32,243 nucleotides of DNA from Phycisphaerae bacterium (GCA_029260025.1 JAJDDZ010000285.1:1-32243); one strand, 5' to 3'; counted from the stretch's first letter, positions 15,863 through 24,614 are shown. Notes: generated by a model not told the origin, from the letters alone. Program-made: numbers and translations.

Positions 15863-18001
15863 ATGGCAACCACGGTAAACAAAATCAAGAACGCTGACTT
15901 TTCGCGAGGAGCGAAGACGCCCACGAGCTGGACATGGTCAGGATCGCCCTCGGGAGCTTCCTGGGAGCGAACGCCTGCGACCAAGACGGCGAAAGCAATA
16001 ATGAGCCTCGATTGTACACGTCCGAGTGGGCGGGCGCTCTGGTCCCAGACGGTTGTCTGCAAACCCGATGAATATTACCGCATTGATGCGGTGGTCGCGG
16101 CTGACGCGACCGTGGCGGACGTTCGCGGCGGGGTTGTCATCGTAATCGAGGCACTCGAAGACGGCGAGGTCGTCGATACACGATCGACGCCGGGGATCCA
16201 TCGGGCTCTGACGCCGGAGACGGTTCGCGCATTCTATCTCGTTCCTGAGGGCGTGAGACGGCTTAAGATTTCTGTCGGACTGGTCGAGGCCTTCGGTAAA
16301 GCTGAGCTGCACGCAGTGCGATTCATTGAGATGATTGAGCCAGATGAGTTGAGTCATCCGTTGGCTGTCCCTCCGCCGCCTCACGAGGTGCCTGCGCCGC
16401 TCTTGGCGAAGAGCGTTTGCGTCTGCTCTGTCACGGCTGCCGACCGGCGGGTGGCGAGGCTTCTCGCGCAAGCATTGGGCGAACGGAGAGTTTCTAGTGT
16501 TGCGCCTGCCGCGTTTAAGCCAACGACTGCTTCCTCTGATGCGATTCTTTTCCCTGATGATACGCTCCCTCGTTCGATCCGCTCTGTTTCAACGCTTGCC
16601 AAGCTCGCGGAGGATCGCATTGTGATTGTATCGCTTCCGGCATTCTGTGCGATTGCCGGCGACGACGTGTCATTTCGCCGTGTCGAGCAAACCGACGATC
16701 CGATCAATGGAAAAATCATGTGGGGTTGTTATGCGTCGCGTGGATTCGCCTTGCACGATGTTTTTCCACATGCATGGGCTGGAAAAGCTGAGGCGAGCTA
16801 TGCGCATCATCAATTCCGCGGCGGGAAGAAGTTCAAGGAATTCTGCAAGAAAAACAAGTTCGAGGTCTTTCTCGACGCGATGTGCGACAAGGAGTCAACC
16901 TCGGATCAGCCGATGGCCCTGTACCGCGAAACCTCAAGCGGGGCGCTTTTCGTGCTGGATATCGAGCCGGTCGAGGCGGTCGGTACGACGATGAACGAAC
17001 CGGCGATTGCGATGCACCTGCTTCTTTCGGTCTTGGGACATAGTCAGCACAATCTGGGGCAGTTCGCGTCGCCGACTTACGAAGAAAAGAACCTACGGGA
17101 CTCGATTCGAGAGATGGCGGTTCGTATTGAAGCGATCCATGTGCTCGATGAAGACTTGCCAAGCGACCAAATCACAGAACAGCTCGTCACCATCGGGTCG
17201 GAAGACCAATCGTTCGGACTTCCGCTGGAAACCAAACCGGTTATTTTGGTTCGAAGTGGCTTACAGTCGGGCGATGCCGAAGCAATTCACGGCGCTTGGA
17301 CTTGGTTTAAGCAGCTCGTTCGGCCCGCGCCGTTCACTTGCCCCTATGGCGAGGCGATCGCGTCCGCGTTCAGGTTCGCCTGGATCCCGTCGATGGCCCC
17401 GCTCGACCAGCGCGCGGGGTTGATTCGCACGAACCGCGACCCCATCGCGGAGATGGCGATTGATACGGACGATGGCGAACTCGCGATGATGATCGATCTT
17501 GTATCGCGACCACGCAACCGAGTTCGGGTCTGTTTTTCTGAGCACAGCGACGAATTTGAGCGCTACGCAACGCAGCTACCACAGCTTTTCGCTGCTTTTC
17601 GACCGGGGAATTACTTTATGCCCACGGTCGGACCTGGCGGAGACTTTGGGGATCGTAGCGCGTACGAATGGCAATTCGCCCAGACGCCAATCGAGGTCGT
17701 GGTGGATTCCGAATCGTTCGATGCGCCGGAATACGCGCAACTTCGCGACACGAATGTCGGACTGGTGCGAATCGAAGTGCCAGGGTGTGACGCCGACTTT
17801 GCTGCATGTTCGATCCATCGAACAGACGTGGCAGCCACCGCTCTTGAGCACGTGATCGGTCTTCAATATGGACTGATCGGCGTTAACCGGACGAAATCAC
17901 GGATCCGGTACGATGGTTTCGCGCCGATCAAGCCCGGCGACGCAATCATCGCCCGCACGGACGGGACAGCCATCCTGCAAACGTCTGCAACGGCGAGCTA
18001 G
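15863..18001 (+). CDS. Unrecognised 712-residue protein, possible N-terminal carbohydrate-binding-like domain
   Basis: The ATG at 15863 has GAGG ten bases upstream. No signal peptide is evident. Residues about 5-155 look like a beta-sandwich of the carbohydrate-binding-module type: NKIKNADFSRG opening with a W-T-W-S-G strand, then WSQTVVCKPDEYYRIDAVV and a closing AELHAVRFIEM strand. After a Pro-rich linker (VPPPPHEVPAP, about 173-183), residues about 188-400 have an alternating alpha/beta pattern (VCVCSVTAADRRVARLLAQAL, ILFPDD, IVIVSLPAF, ALFVLDIEP, AIAMHLLLSVLG) reminiscent of glutamine-amidotransferase-like Rossmann domains found in sugar-metabolism proteins. The last 300 residues are not recognised. 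It is convergent with another unknown protein 21 bases away. The function is unknown; the domain suggestions are inference. Confidence 0.75.
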   Translation: MATTVNKIKNADFSRGAKTPTSWTWSGSPSGASWERTPATKTAKAIMSLDCTRPSGRALWSQTVVCKPDEYYRIDAVVAADATVADVRGGVVIVIEALEDGEVVDTRSTPGIHRALTPETVRAFYLVPEGVRRLKISVGLVEAFGKAELHAVRFIEMIEPDELSHPLAVPPPPHEVPAPLLAKSVCVCSVTAADRRVARLLAQALGERRVSSVAPAAFKPTTASSDAILFPDDTLPRSIRSVSTLAKLAEDRIVIVSLPAFCAIAGDDVSFRRVEQTDDPINGKIMWGCYASRGFALHDVFPHAWAGKAEASYAHHQFRGGKKFKEFCKKNKFEVFLDAMCDKESTSDQPMALYRETSSGALFVLDIEPVEAVGTTMNEPAIAMHLLLSVLGHSQHNLGQFASPTYEEKNLRDSIREMAVRIEAIHVLDEDLPSDQITEQLVTIGSEDQSFGLPLETKPVILVRSGLQSGDAEAIHGAWTWFKQLVRPAPFTCPYGEAIASAFRFAWIPSMAPLDQRAGLIRTNRDPIAEMAIDTDDGELAMMIDLVSRPRNRVRVCFSEHSDEFERYATQLPQLFAAFRPGNYFMPTVGPGGDFGDRSAYEWQFAQTPIEVVVDSESFDAPEYAQLRDTNVGLVRIEVPGCDADFAACSIHRTDVAATALEHVIGLQYGLIGVNRTKSRIRYDGFAPIKPGDAIIARTDGTAILQTSATAS

Positions 18002-18022
18002 ACGAAACGATCGCGATAAGAC

Positions 18023-19147
18023 CTACACCGCGCGGCGAGCGAATCTGATTGCTTGCTTGAGCGGGACGATGGCAGCTTCGGGAATCATCCCAAGGTGTCG
18101 AACCGTTATGCCGAGAACATCCGCATCGACCGCCGCCTTGAGCGCCGCGGTAAGATCCGCAGCCTCCCCCGCAACCGCCAGCGCCGCTGGAAACGCAATC
18201 TCCACCGAGTTCTCGTTCTCTTCGGAAACGTCCTGAAACTCCTCGAGCGACCCGACGAACACCTGCAGGGTTGTCGAGGAAGAAGCGGCGATGTCGCACA
18301 TGTTCTCTTCTGCGAAAATCACCTCCCCGCCGCTCTTTGCTTCGACGATCTCGAACAGGTCCGCAACCGTCTCAAGATGCGTTGACCAATACGCCTGCAT
18401 CGCCGCATCCATATTCGGCATTGCGTCGTGGGCACATTCGTCTCGCGGACCTCGGTCGATCGCTTCGCCCACCGCTCGCCGAACATCAATATTGACCGCA
18501 GCAACATCGATTCCCTCGCGACCCGCCTTCGCTGCGCATGCGTCACAGAAACACCATGTCAGAAGAGCTTGCTCGACGGTATCGAGCAGGGCTGCGTCGT
18601 AGCTTCGCGGCGTACAGAGAAGATCATCGCAACCGGCGACCATATCCGAGACAACGAGCTCCGCGTCGCTTTTGAGTTCCTGCAGGGAGGCGGCGAGGCC
18701 ACCGACGTAGGTTTGCACATCGACGTTTGAGGGGCAGACGCAATCTTGAGACTTCGCGCCCAGCGCATTAATCGCGGCGAACTCAGGGTAGCGATTCGCC
18801 ATCCCACCGCCTCGTAGCGCCGAGCCGATGAAGCGCACGCCCAGTCCGTGATGATCGCACACGTCAATCGCCCGTCGCATCGAATCGTTTTCTCTTGCGA
18901 GGTCGGCGATGACGGGTTTGCAATCCGAGGACTCGAAATCTGAATCCTTCGGCTTGTATAGAAGCCCCCCGGACGATCGGACCATCCCCGCTGTCTCGCC
19001 GAACCGATTCATCGCTGAAAATGGCGGCGTGGACGCCCAGAGTGCGACACCGGTAATTCCGACTTCGCCGTGCAGACATTCTAGGCGTTTCTCTCCGGCG
19101 GGCGAGACTACATCCCAAGGATACGCTTCTACAAAGAATGGGAACAT
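18023..19147 (-). CDS. Unrecognised protein, possibly a TIM-barrel glycoside-hydrolase-like protein
   Basis: 374 residues from the ATG at 19147 (GGAAAG upstream); a TTG five codons earlier lacks a ribosome binding site. The protein opens MFPFFVEAYPWDVVSPAGEK and shows strands and helices consistent with an (alpha/beta)8 barrel: TGVALWASTPPFSA, GLGVRFIGSALRG, ELVVSDMVAG, VIFAEENMCDIAA, VLGITVRHLGM. A Cys motif, LLTWCFCDACAAKAG (C-x-C-x2-C), resembles the CFC-x2-C motif of several uncharacterised glycoside-hydrolase-like barrels. No signal peptide is seen, so it is probably cytoplasmic. Acidic residues at strand ends could be catalytic but cannot be assigned. The functional suggestion is weak. 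Confidence 0.72.
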   Translation of the reverse strand: MFPFFVEAYPWDVVSPAGEKRLECLHGEVGITGVALWASTPPFSAMNRFGETAGMVRSSGGLLYKPKDSDFESSDCKPVIADLARENDSMRRAIDVCDHHGLGVRFIGSALRGGGMANRYPEFAAINALGAKSQDCVCPSNVDVQTYVGGLAASLQELKSDAELVVSDMVAGCDDLLCTPRSYDAALLDTVEQALLTWCFCDACAAKAGREGIDVAAVNIDVRRAVGEAIDRGPRDECAHDAMPNMDAAMQAYWSTHLETVADLFEIVEAKSGGEVIFAEENMCDIAASSSTTLQVFVGSLEEFQDVSEENENSVEIAFPAALAVAGEAADLTAALKAAVDADVLGITVRHLGMIPEAAIVPLKQAIRFARRAV

Positions 19148-19259
19148 GTCCTGGCTTTCCAATATGGTGTTATTTGGTGCATCAAGGGGGTCATTCTAGC
19201 GTCCTGGCATCCGGAAACCAGAACCTCTTGGAACGAAAAATGCTCCGTACTGATTTTCG

Positions 19260-19288
19260 TTGACTCGCGGCCGATGGTTTTGTAAAAT
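19260..19288 (+). promoter_or_regulatory. Strong sigma70-type promoter of the universal stress gene
   Basis: TTGACT (19260-19265) and TAAAAT (19283-19288) are separated by exactly 17 bases, five of six matches to consensus in each box. The predicted start near 19295 gives a leader of about 39 bases with GGAG at 19323-19326. It is the best promoter match noticed in the window. Confidence 0.75.
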
Positions 19289-19333
19289 AGTGCTGGGAAA
19301 GGTTATCGCTGCGGTTTTTCTTGGAGACTGACG

Positions 19334-19807
19334 ATGGCAATTCGCTTTTCAAATATCTTGCTGCCGACTGATTTCTCCAAGGTCGGCGAACCGGCGACGT
19401 GCTACGCGCGCGAACTCGCCCAAACCTTCGACGCGCAACTACACTGCATCCACGTCGTTGACGACGCCTATCAATCGTGGAGTGCGATCGGACCGGAAAG
19501 TCTGCCCATGGGTCCGCCTCCCGAGGAAATGCTGGAGCTTGGTCGGACGCGAATGTCGAAGTTCTGCGCCGAAGCCTTTGACGACCTGAGCACCAAACCG
19601 ACGATGCACGTCGCCTACGGCAGACCGTTTGCCGAAATTATCGGGTACGCACGAGGACATGCGATCGACCTGATCGTCATGGGGACGCACGGGCGCGGCG
19701 CGATCGCGCACATGCTGCTAGGGAGTACCACGGAGAAGGTCGTGCGAAAATCTGCCTGTGCGGTCCTAACGATTCGAACGGGCGATGAACCGTTCACTAT
19801 GCCCTAG
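19334..19807 (+). CDS. Universal stress protein (UspA family), ATP-binding type
   Basis: 157 residues, the normal length for a single Usp domain. Usp proteins are cytoplasmic dimers, many binding ATP, that help survival under starvation or stress. The opening strand FSNILLPTDFSKVGEPA contains the conserved Asp of the nucleotide pocket, and the signature GTHGRGAIAHMLLGST fits G-x2-G-x9-G-(S/T) at residues 117-131, which marks the ATP-binding subgroup. KVVRKSACAVLTIR is the usual last helix and strand. A GGAG sits seven bases before the ATG. The near-consensus promoter upstream suggests a high basal level. Whether the following genes are co-transcribed is open: only 49 bases separate it from the next start. 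Confidence 0.95.
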   Translation: MAIRFSNILLPTDFSKVGEPATCYARELAQTFDAQLHCIHVVDDAYQSWSAIGPESLPMGPPPEEMLELGRTRMSKFCAEAFDDLSTKPTMHVAYGRPFAEIIGYARGHAIDLIVMGTHGRGAIAHMLLGSTTEKVVRKSACAVLTIRTGDEPFTMP

Positions 19808-19856
19808 CGACCCTTACGCCCTGCCCACGCCGACGCCGTCGAAAATAAGGTGACGC

Positions 19857-20582
19857 ATGCCGCGCGTTGTGATAGGCTCGCAACGGAACCAAGCGCCAAC
19901 CCAGCAGACAACAAGCATGGACACGCACCCAAGACATGACACGAACGCTCACGTTGCAGAACGCGTACGGGCTTGTGGAATGTCAGCCGCAATCGGGGCT
20001 GCGTGTCTGCTTTATTTTGGTTTCGCTCGTCTCTTGGAACCCAACGCGACTGACTTGTTTTCAACGTCTTGGCTGATCCTCTATCACACCGCTCGATGGG
20101 GTGGCGTGCTGATGGCGGGGATTGCGCTTTGGCTGTGGTCTGGACATGTTGTAGCGATGCTCGCCGACGGTGTCATCGCGACTCTAATTGGCGTGCTTCT
20201 GGTTGTCACCGGACTTGGCATGGGCGTCGATGGCGGGGGGTTGTTTCAGACGCTGATCAACTTCTTTTGTGGGTACATGTTTTATTCATCTGGTGTGCAA
20301 AATGGGCGGGATTACTTTCGTCTCACAAAGAATGCAGACGCGCTAACCGTGAACGATGCTCGAGGACAAACTATAGCGAATGTCAAACATGAAACGACGT
20401 TACGCGAGATCTTTGTACCAGAACCGACCGCACCTGCTCCGCGAATCGAAGCACGCGATCCCGAGATACGTACCCCAAAACTGAAACCGGTCGTCGAACC
20501 TGAGTCCGTCCCCGATTCAAAGCCGCCAACGGGCGGGTATCTCGCTTCGTTCGCAAAGAAAGACCCGAATAAAGACGCGTAA
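19857..20582 (+). CDS. Small integral membrane protein of unknown function
   Basis: 241 residues from the ATG at 19857, preceded by AAGGTGA at good spacing; an ATG at 19917 has no such site but would also be possible. Three or four hydrophobic segments are visible: about 42-60 (SAAIGAACLLYFGFARLL), 71-96 (WLILYHTARWGGVLMAGIAL onward), 98-124 (GVIATLIGVLLVVTGLGMGV) and 129-145 (LFQTLINFFCGYMFY). The C-terminal ~85 residues are soluble, Pro-, Glu- and Lys-rich (PEPTAPAP, PKLKPVVEPE) and end in KKDPNKDA. No family is recognised. It lies 33 bases upstream of the E1-like gene, so co-transcription with it is likely. Confidence 0.7.
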   Translation: MPRVVIGSQRNQAPTQQTTSMDTHPRHDTNAHVAERVRACGMSAAIGAACLLYFGFARLLEPNATDLFSTSWLILYHTARWGGVLMAGIALWLWSGHVVAMLADGVIATLIGVLLVVTGLGMGVDGGGLFQTLINFFCGYMFYSSGVQNGRDYFRLTKNADALTVNDARGQTIANVKHETTLREIFVPEPTAPAPRIEARDPEIRTPKLKPVVEPESVPDSKPPTGGYLASFAKKDPNKDA

Positions 20583-20615
20583 CCAGATCGCACCGCCGAC
20601 CAAGCGATACAATCC

Positions 20616-21683
20616 ATGGACCCAACCCACGACACGCCCACGATCCCACCTGAACTAGCACGTTACTCGCGGCAAATTCTCCTTGAAAAAATTGGCATGG
20701 CGGGACAGCGTAAATTGGCTGAGTCCCGGGTATTGCTGGTTGGGTGTGGTGCATTGGGGACTGTCCTCGCTAGCACGCTGGTTCGCTCTGGCGTGGGGTT
20801 CGTCCGCCTTTGTGACCGGGATTTCATTGAGCCGAATAACTTGCAGCGGCAAATTCTCTTTGATGAGGACGACATCGCCGCTAATTTACCCAAGGCTGTG
20901 GCAGCGACGAAGAAGCTTGCAAAGATTAATAGCGATGTCACGGTCGAAGCGGTCGTTGATGACGTGAACGCAACAAATTTCGAACGTCTCGCGGGTGACG
21001 TGTCCCTCATACTCGATGGGACCGACAATTTCGAGACGCGCTTTTTGATTAACGATTACTGCGTGAAAAATGGCAAACCCTGGGTGTATGGTGCCGTGAT
21101 CGGGACGACGGGCCTTTGCATGGCAATCGTTCCGCATGATACGCCTTGCCTTCGGTGCGTGTTTGAAGACGCCCCGCCGCCAGAGATGAGCCCGACGTGC
21201 GACACGGCTGGCGTACTCGGTCCGGCGGTCAATCTTGTGGCGAGTTTTCAGGCGACAGAAGCAATCAAACTGCTCACCGGGCAAAATAACCAGATCAACA
21301 GGAGTCTGATGCACATCGACGCATGGGCCGGTCGGGTATCGCAAATGAAAGTCCAATCCGCCCGTGAGGCGGGTAACTGCCCATGCTGCAAGCGAGGCGA
21401 GTTTCCCTATTTGAGCGGCGAGCTTTCCTCGACGACGACGACACTTTGCGGGCGGGATGCTGTGCAGGTGCAGCCCGGTGGAGCGTTGACCGTTGATTTC
21501 GCTTCGATCGCCAGGAAGCTCGAACCGCTGTCTGGGGGCCAAATTCGTTTCAACCGATTCATGCTGCGAGCAACTGTCGAAACGTGCGAGATGACGCTTT
21601 TTCCTGACGGGCGAGCGATCATCAAGGGCACATCCGACTCAAAGCGTGCCCGATCCCTTTACGCAAAGTACATCGGAACGTAG
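20616..21683 (+). CDS. ThiF/MoeB/HesA-type E1-like adenylyltransferase
   Basis: 355 residues. These enzymes adenylate the C-terminal glycine of a ubiquitin-like sulfur carrier (ThiS, MoaD and relatives) so that it can take sulfur as a thiocarboxylate. Visible motifs: RYSRQILLEKIGMAGQ at the N-terminus, the nucleotide loop VLLVGCGALGT (about 39-49), the DRDFIEPNNLQRQ acidic/Arg block (67-79), DGTDNFETRFLIN, a candidate catalytic Cys at 195 (SPTCDTAGVLGP), and two Cys pairs likely to bind zinc (PCLRC at 177-181; CPCC at 255-258). A further ~75 residues (CGRDAVQVQPGG to KGTSDSKRARSLYAKYIG) form a C-terminal extension seen in some ThiF-like proteins. The cysteine desulfurase gene follows closely, a natural sulfur donor. 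No carrier gene is present, so thiamine versus molybdopterin use cannot be decided. Confidence 0.93.
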   Translation: MDPTHDTPTIPPELARYSRQILLEKIGMAGQRKLAESRVLLVGCGALGTVLASTLVRSGVGFVRLCDRDFIEPNNLQRQILFDEDDIAANLPKAVAATKKLAKINSDVTVEAVVDDVNATNFERLAGDVSLILDGTDNFETRFLINDYCVKNGKPWVYGAVIGTTGLCMAIVPHDTPCLRCVFEDAPPPEMSPTCDTAGVLGPAVNLVASFQATEAIKLLTGQNNQINRSLMHIDAWAGRVSQMKVQSAREAGNCPCCKRGEFPYLSGELSSTTTTLCGRDAVQVQPGGALTVDFASIARKLEPLSGGQIRFNRFMLRATVETCEMTLFPDGRAIIKGTSDSKRARSLYAKYIGT

Positions 21684-21708
21684 AAACTATTGGGAACGTA
21701 GAAACTAT
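21675..21708 (+). repeat. Two-copy 18-base tandem duplication over the stop codon of the E1-like gene
   Basis: GGAACGTAGAAACTAT occurs at 21675-21690 and again at 21693-21708, an 18-base period. The first copy contains the TAG stop codon of the upstream gene; the second lies in the leader of the next gene. Confidence 0.85.
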
Positions 21709-21783
21709 CGGCATGTTGAAACCGCGCGGGGGCAGGCCTATTACCCGTTCGCAAAGCAAGAGCCAAAGGAAAATCGAATCGCG

Positions 21784-22962
21784 ATGACCGGACCGGACAC
21801 AAATACCAAGACCATCTACCTCGACAACGCCGCGACGAGTTGGCCTAAACCGCTGGCAGTCGTTGAAGCGGTCACGCGGTTTCTCGTCTATTGCGGCGGA
21901 AGCTCTGGGCGGGCAGGGCACCGGGCGTCGCGCGACGCGGAGCAGATTGTTTTCACGGCGCGAACGCACATCGCGAAAATGCTCGGCGTCGACGATCCAC
22001 ACCGCGTCGCGGCATGTTTTAACGGAACCGATGCGCTGAACATCGCGATCAAAGGTACGCTCAGCGAAGGCGATCACGTCGTATGCACAGCCATCGATCA
22101 CAACAGCGTATCGCGCCCGCTTGAAGCGATGGCGGAGCGTGGATTCATCACACTGACACGAATCCCGGTCGGCGAAAACGGATGCATCGATTCGGCGGAC
22201 GTTGGCAGCGCGATGACACCCGCCACGAAACTCGTCACGGTCTGCCATGCCAGCAACGTGACCGGAGTGATTCAGCCAGTCGTCGAAGTCGGGAAGATTG
22301 TCCGCGAACACGAAGCTTTCTTTCTTGTTGATGCAGCCCAGACCGCCGGTGTGCTTTCGCTGAATGTGGAAGAATGCAAGGCTGACCTTGTCGCGTTTCC
22401 TTGTCACAAGTCACTCCTAGGACCACCGGGACTTGGGGCGTTGTACGCCGGTCCGCGTACGAACCTTCGCCCTTTCCGCGAGGGCGGAACAGGAGCTGAC
22501 TCAGAGAACCCGGTTCAACCAAGTGAGTTACCGACACGTTTGGAAGCAGGAAGTACCAACGTCGCGGGGTGGGCTGGATTGTGCGCCGCGATGGCGCAAC
22601 TTGAACCCGAAAAGACCCTGGAACACGAGCGAGGCCTGCTTTCTCAGTTGACCGACTCCATAGCAAACGTTGAGGGTATTCATCTCGTCGGGAACCCGGA
22701 CCATCGCCAGCGCGTCGGCGTTATGTGTGTGAACGTCGACGGATATTCGCCGCAGGAAGTCGCCGCTATTCTCGATGAGTCATTTGATGTCGCCGTTAGA
22801 CCCGGTCTTCACTGTGCGCCTTACATGCACCGAGCGCTAGGAACGTTTCCGGACGGGGCTGTTCGGATCGCTCCGGGACCGTTTACGACGTCCGATCAAA
22901 TCGCTCGTGTGAGCGAGGCTCTTTCGCAAATCGCGATCGTTGCAGATGGTGTATCGCGATAG
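21784..22962 (+). CDS. Cysteine desulfurase, class V aminotransferase family (EF2568-like)
   Basis: 392 residues from the ATG at 21784 (AAAGGAAAA upstream); a longer frame from 21646 would overlap the E1-like gene and add a non-conserved leader. These PLP enzymes remove sulfur from cysteine as a persulfide. Evidence: IYLDNAATSWPKP at the N-terminus, GGSSGRAGHRASRDAEQIV, FNGTDALNIAIKG, the cofactor-binding VDAAQTAG (182-189), the PLP lysine K209 in CHKSLLGPPGLG, and the catalytic Cys C344 in RPGLHCAPYMHR. Together these match the desulfurase subfamily of TIGR01977 better than IscS or SufS. It follows the E1-like gene by about 100 bases, in keeping with sulfur delivery to an activated carrier. 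A different desulfurase is encoded at 28944-30074. Confidence 0.92.
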   Translation: MTGPDTNTKTIYLDNAATSWPKPLAVVEAVTRFLVYCGGSSGRAGHRASRDAEQIVFTARTHIAKMLGVDDPHRVAACFNGTDALNIAIKGTLSEGDHVVCTAIDHNSVSRPLEAMAERGFITLTRIPVGENGCIDSADVGSAMTPATKLVTVCHASNVTGVIQPVVEVGKIVREHEAFFLVDAAQTAGVLSLNVEECKADLVAFPCHKSLLGPPGLGALYAGPRTNLRPFREGGTGADSENPVQPSELPTRLEAGSTNVAGWAGLCAAMAQLEPEKTLEHERGLLSQLTDSIANVEGIHLVGNPDHRQRVGVMCVNVDGYSPQEVAAILDESFDVAVRPGLHCAPYMHRALGTFPDGAVRIAPGPFTTSDQIARVSEALSQIAIVADGVSR

Positions 22963-23380
22963 ACATCGCGCCCCTCTTCCCTGCGACGACAACGAATACA
23001 ACCTAATGAGCACGAGTCGGATTTCGATACGCTAACGCCTCCCTTCTCGGACCACCGCGAATTTCTTCGAAGTGATGATACGGACCTTGCTTGATGCAGG
23101 GGAAATATCGTACGTTTCTCATGAGTATGAATCCGCCTGCATGGTGATGACACGGTGGAGGCGGACGCCGGAACCGACACGACGGGGTTCACTCGCTGAC
23201 GACGTCGCGTTTTTGACATCGATCGCACAGGGGGGGAGACCGTTCGTTACGCGTCAGCGTTTGCGCGGTGGTTGAGGAAGTCGTTCCCGCCGTATCGACA
23301 TGATACATACCGATGGCTAACTTTGCGTAGTCACCCGGCGATGTGCAGTCAGCAACGGGAAGAAAGAGAGAGGGGGCGTG
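22963..23380. other. Intergenic region without a recognised gene
   Basis: About 418 bases. A short plus-strand frame at 23072-23275 (67 residues, Arg-rich) lacks a ribosome binding site and any family resemblance. A TTGACA occurs at 23215-23220 but no acceptable -10 stands 16-18 bases downstream. The end of the region carries the purine-rich ribosome binding site (GAGAGAGGGGG) of the next gene. No hairpin terminator was seen. Confidence 0.4.
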
Positions 23381-24562
23381 ATGAAGAAGATGATCTGTTC
23401 ACATAAGACGCCGAATAGGCGCCGGGGCGCTGTCGCCGCGATGGTGATGGTCTGTCTCGTGGTGCTGATCGGAATGACATCGCTGACGATTGACGTCGGA
23501 ATGATGTACCGCGCTCGCGCGGAAGCCCAGGCTGCGGCGGACGCGGCGGCGCTTGCCGCGGCGATGGAGCTTGCTGGGGGTAGCGTCGCGGACATGCCCG
23601 CGGCAATCGCCACCGCACGACTCGTCGCAGCCCAGTACGCGGGAATGAACGACGTTCTCGGCAGCAACGCATCGGTCGATACCAATGGGGGGAACTCAGC
23701 AACGGGCGATGTTGTCATCGGGTATCTCGCCGATCCACACGACCCGACCGAAGTGCTTTCGTTTGCTGACCCGAACCAGTTCAATACGGTTCGCGTTCGG
23801 GTGACACTTGACGGATCTCAAAACGACACTGTTCCCTTCTTCTTCGCGGGCATCTTCGGCAAAACCGAAACCACCGTCGAAGCGGAGGCCTACGCGACCA
23901 TGCAGTTGGGCAGCCCGAACGGGTTCGCGCCCGGCGGGGAAGCAGGAAATGCATCCCTGTTGCCCTTCGCACTCGATGAAGGGATCTGGCAACAACTCCT
24001 CGCGGGCACATTCACAACCGGCGACAACTATTCGTTCGACCCTGACACCGGAACCGTCAGCCCGGGTTCAGACGGAATCCTTGAGGTAAACATGTACCCA
24101 GGCGCTGGTCCTGTTCCGCTTCCTCCTGGAAACTATGGGACCGTGGATATTGGTTCTGCGGGGAACAGCACAGCTGATCTCGCCAGACAAATCACTGATG
24201 GCGTCAGCGAAGATGACATCATTGATCTTGGCTTCGAAGTTACTCTTGAGGATGGACCATTCTTGCTGAACGGCGATACGGGCATTAGTGCGGGCATCAA
24301 GGACGAACTTGCAAGCATCATCGGTGTTCCGCGCACGATCGTCCTCTTCGACTCCGTTAGCGGCAACGGTAACAATGCGATGTACAACATCACCGACTTC
24401 GCCGGGGTACGGATCATGGACGTCAAACTGACTGGTTCGAAGGCCAGCAAGTACGTCATTGTCCAGCCCGCGTTCGTCGAAGACGGGACGGGTACGTTCG
24501 GTCCCGGTGGATCCGGAGCGGGCGGCGGATTCATGCTTCGCCCCGTCGAGCTTATTCGCTAG
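23381..24562 (+). CDS. TadG-like pilus-assembly / Flp-type secreted protein
   Basis: 393 residues from the ATG at 23381, four bases after AGGGGG; a GTG one codon earlier sits too close to that site. The N-terminus is the TadE/TadG hallmark: RRRGAVAAMVMVCLVVLIG, a single membrane helix, then TIDVGMMYRARAEAQAAADA and an Ala-rich amphipathic helix. TadG-like proteins are pseudopilin-related and belong to Flp/Tad pilus systems at the cell envelope. The part after residue about 190 (LPFALDEGIW, LPPGNYGTVDIG, LNGDTGISAGIKDELASI, YVIVQPAFVEDG) is a C-terminal domain I associate with planctomycete TadG-like proteins. No other tad gene (ATPase, TadC, secretin) is nearby, so it is an isolated member. 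A strong intrinsic terminator follows. Confidence 0.88.
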   Translation: MKKMICSHKTPNRRRGAVAAMVMVCLVVLIGMTSLTIDVGMMYRARAEAQAAADAAALAAAMELAGGSVADMPAAIATARLVAAQYAGMNDVLGSNASVDTNGGNSATGDVVIGYLADPHDPTEVLSFADPNQFNTVRVRVTLDGSQNDTVPFFFAGIFGKTETTVEAEAYATMQLGSPNGFAPGGEAGNASLLPFALDEGIWQQLLAGTFTTGDNYSFDPDTGTVSPGSDGILEVNMYPGAGPVPLPPGNYGTVDIGSAGNSTADLARQITDGVSEDDIIDLGFEVTLEDGPFLLNGDTGISAGIKDELASIIGVPRTIVLFDSVSGNGNNAMYNITDFAGVRIMDVKLTGSKASKYVIVQPAFVEDGTGTFGPGGSGAGGGFMLRPVELIR

Positions 24563-24614
24563 CCGTGATCTGGCGACCGGAGTTTCGAACTGCTCCTTTG
24601 CAACAACTCTTGCG

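Noticed and set aside
23215-23245. TTGACA considered as the promoter of the TadG-like gene
   Set aside because: No acceptable -10 box stands 16-18 bases downstream; the stretch there is G-rich.
23072-23275. 67-residue plus-strand frame between desulfurase and TadG-like genes
   Set aside because: No start signal or family resemblance; compositionally like random coding.
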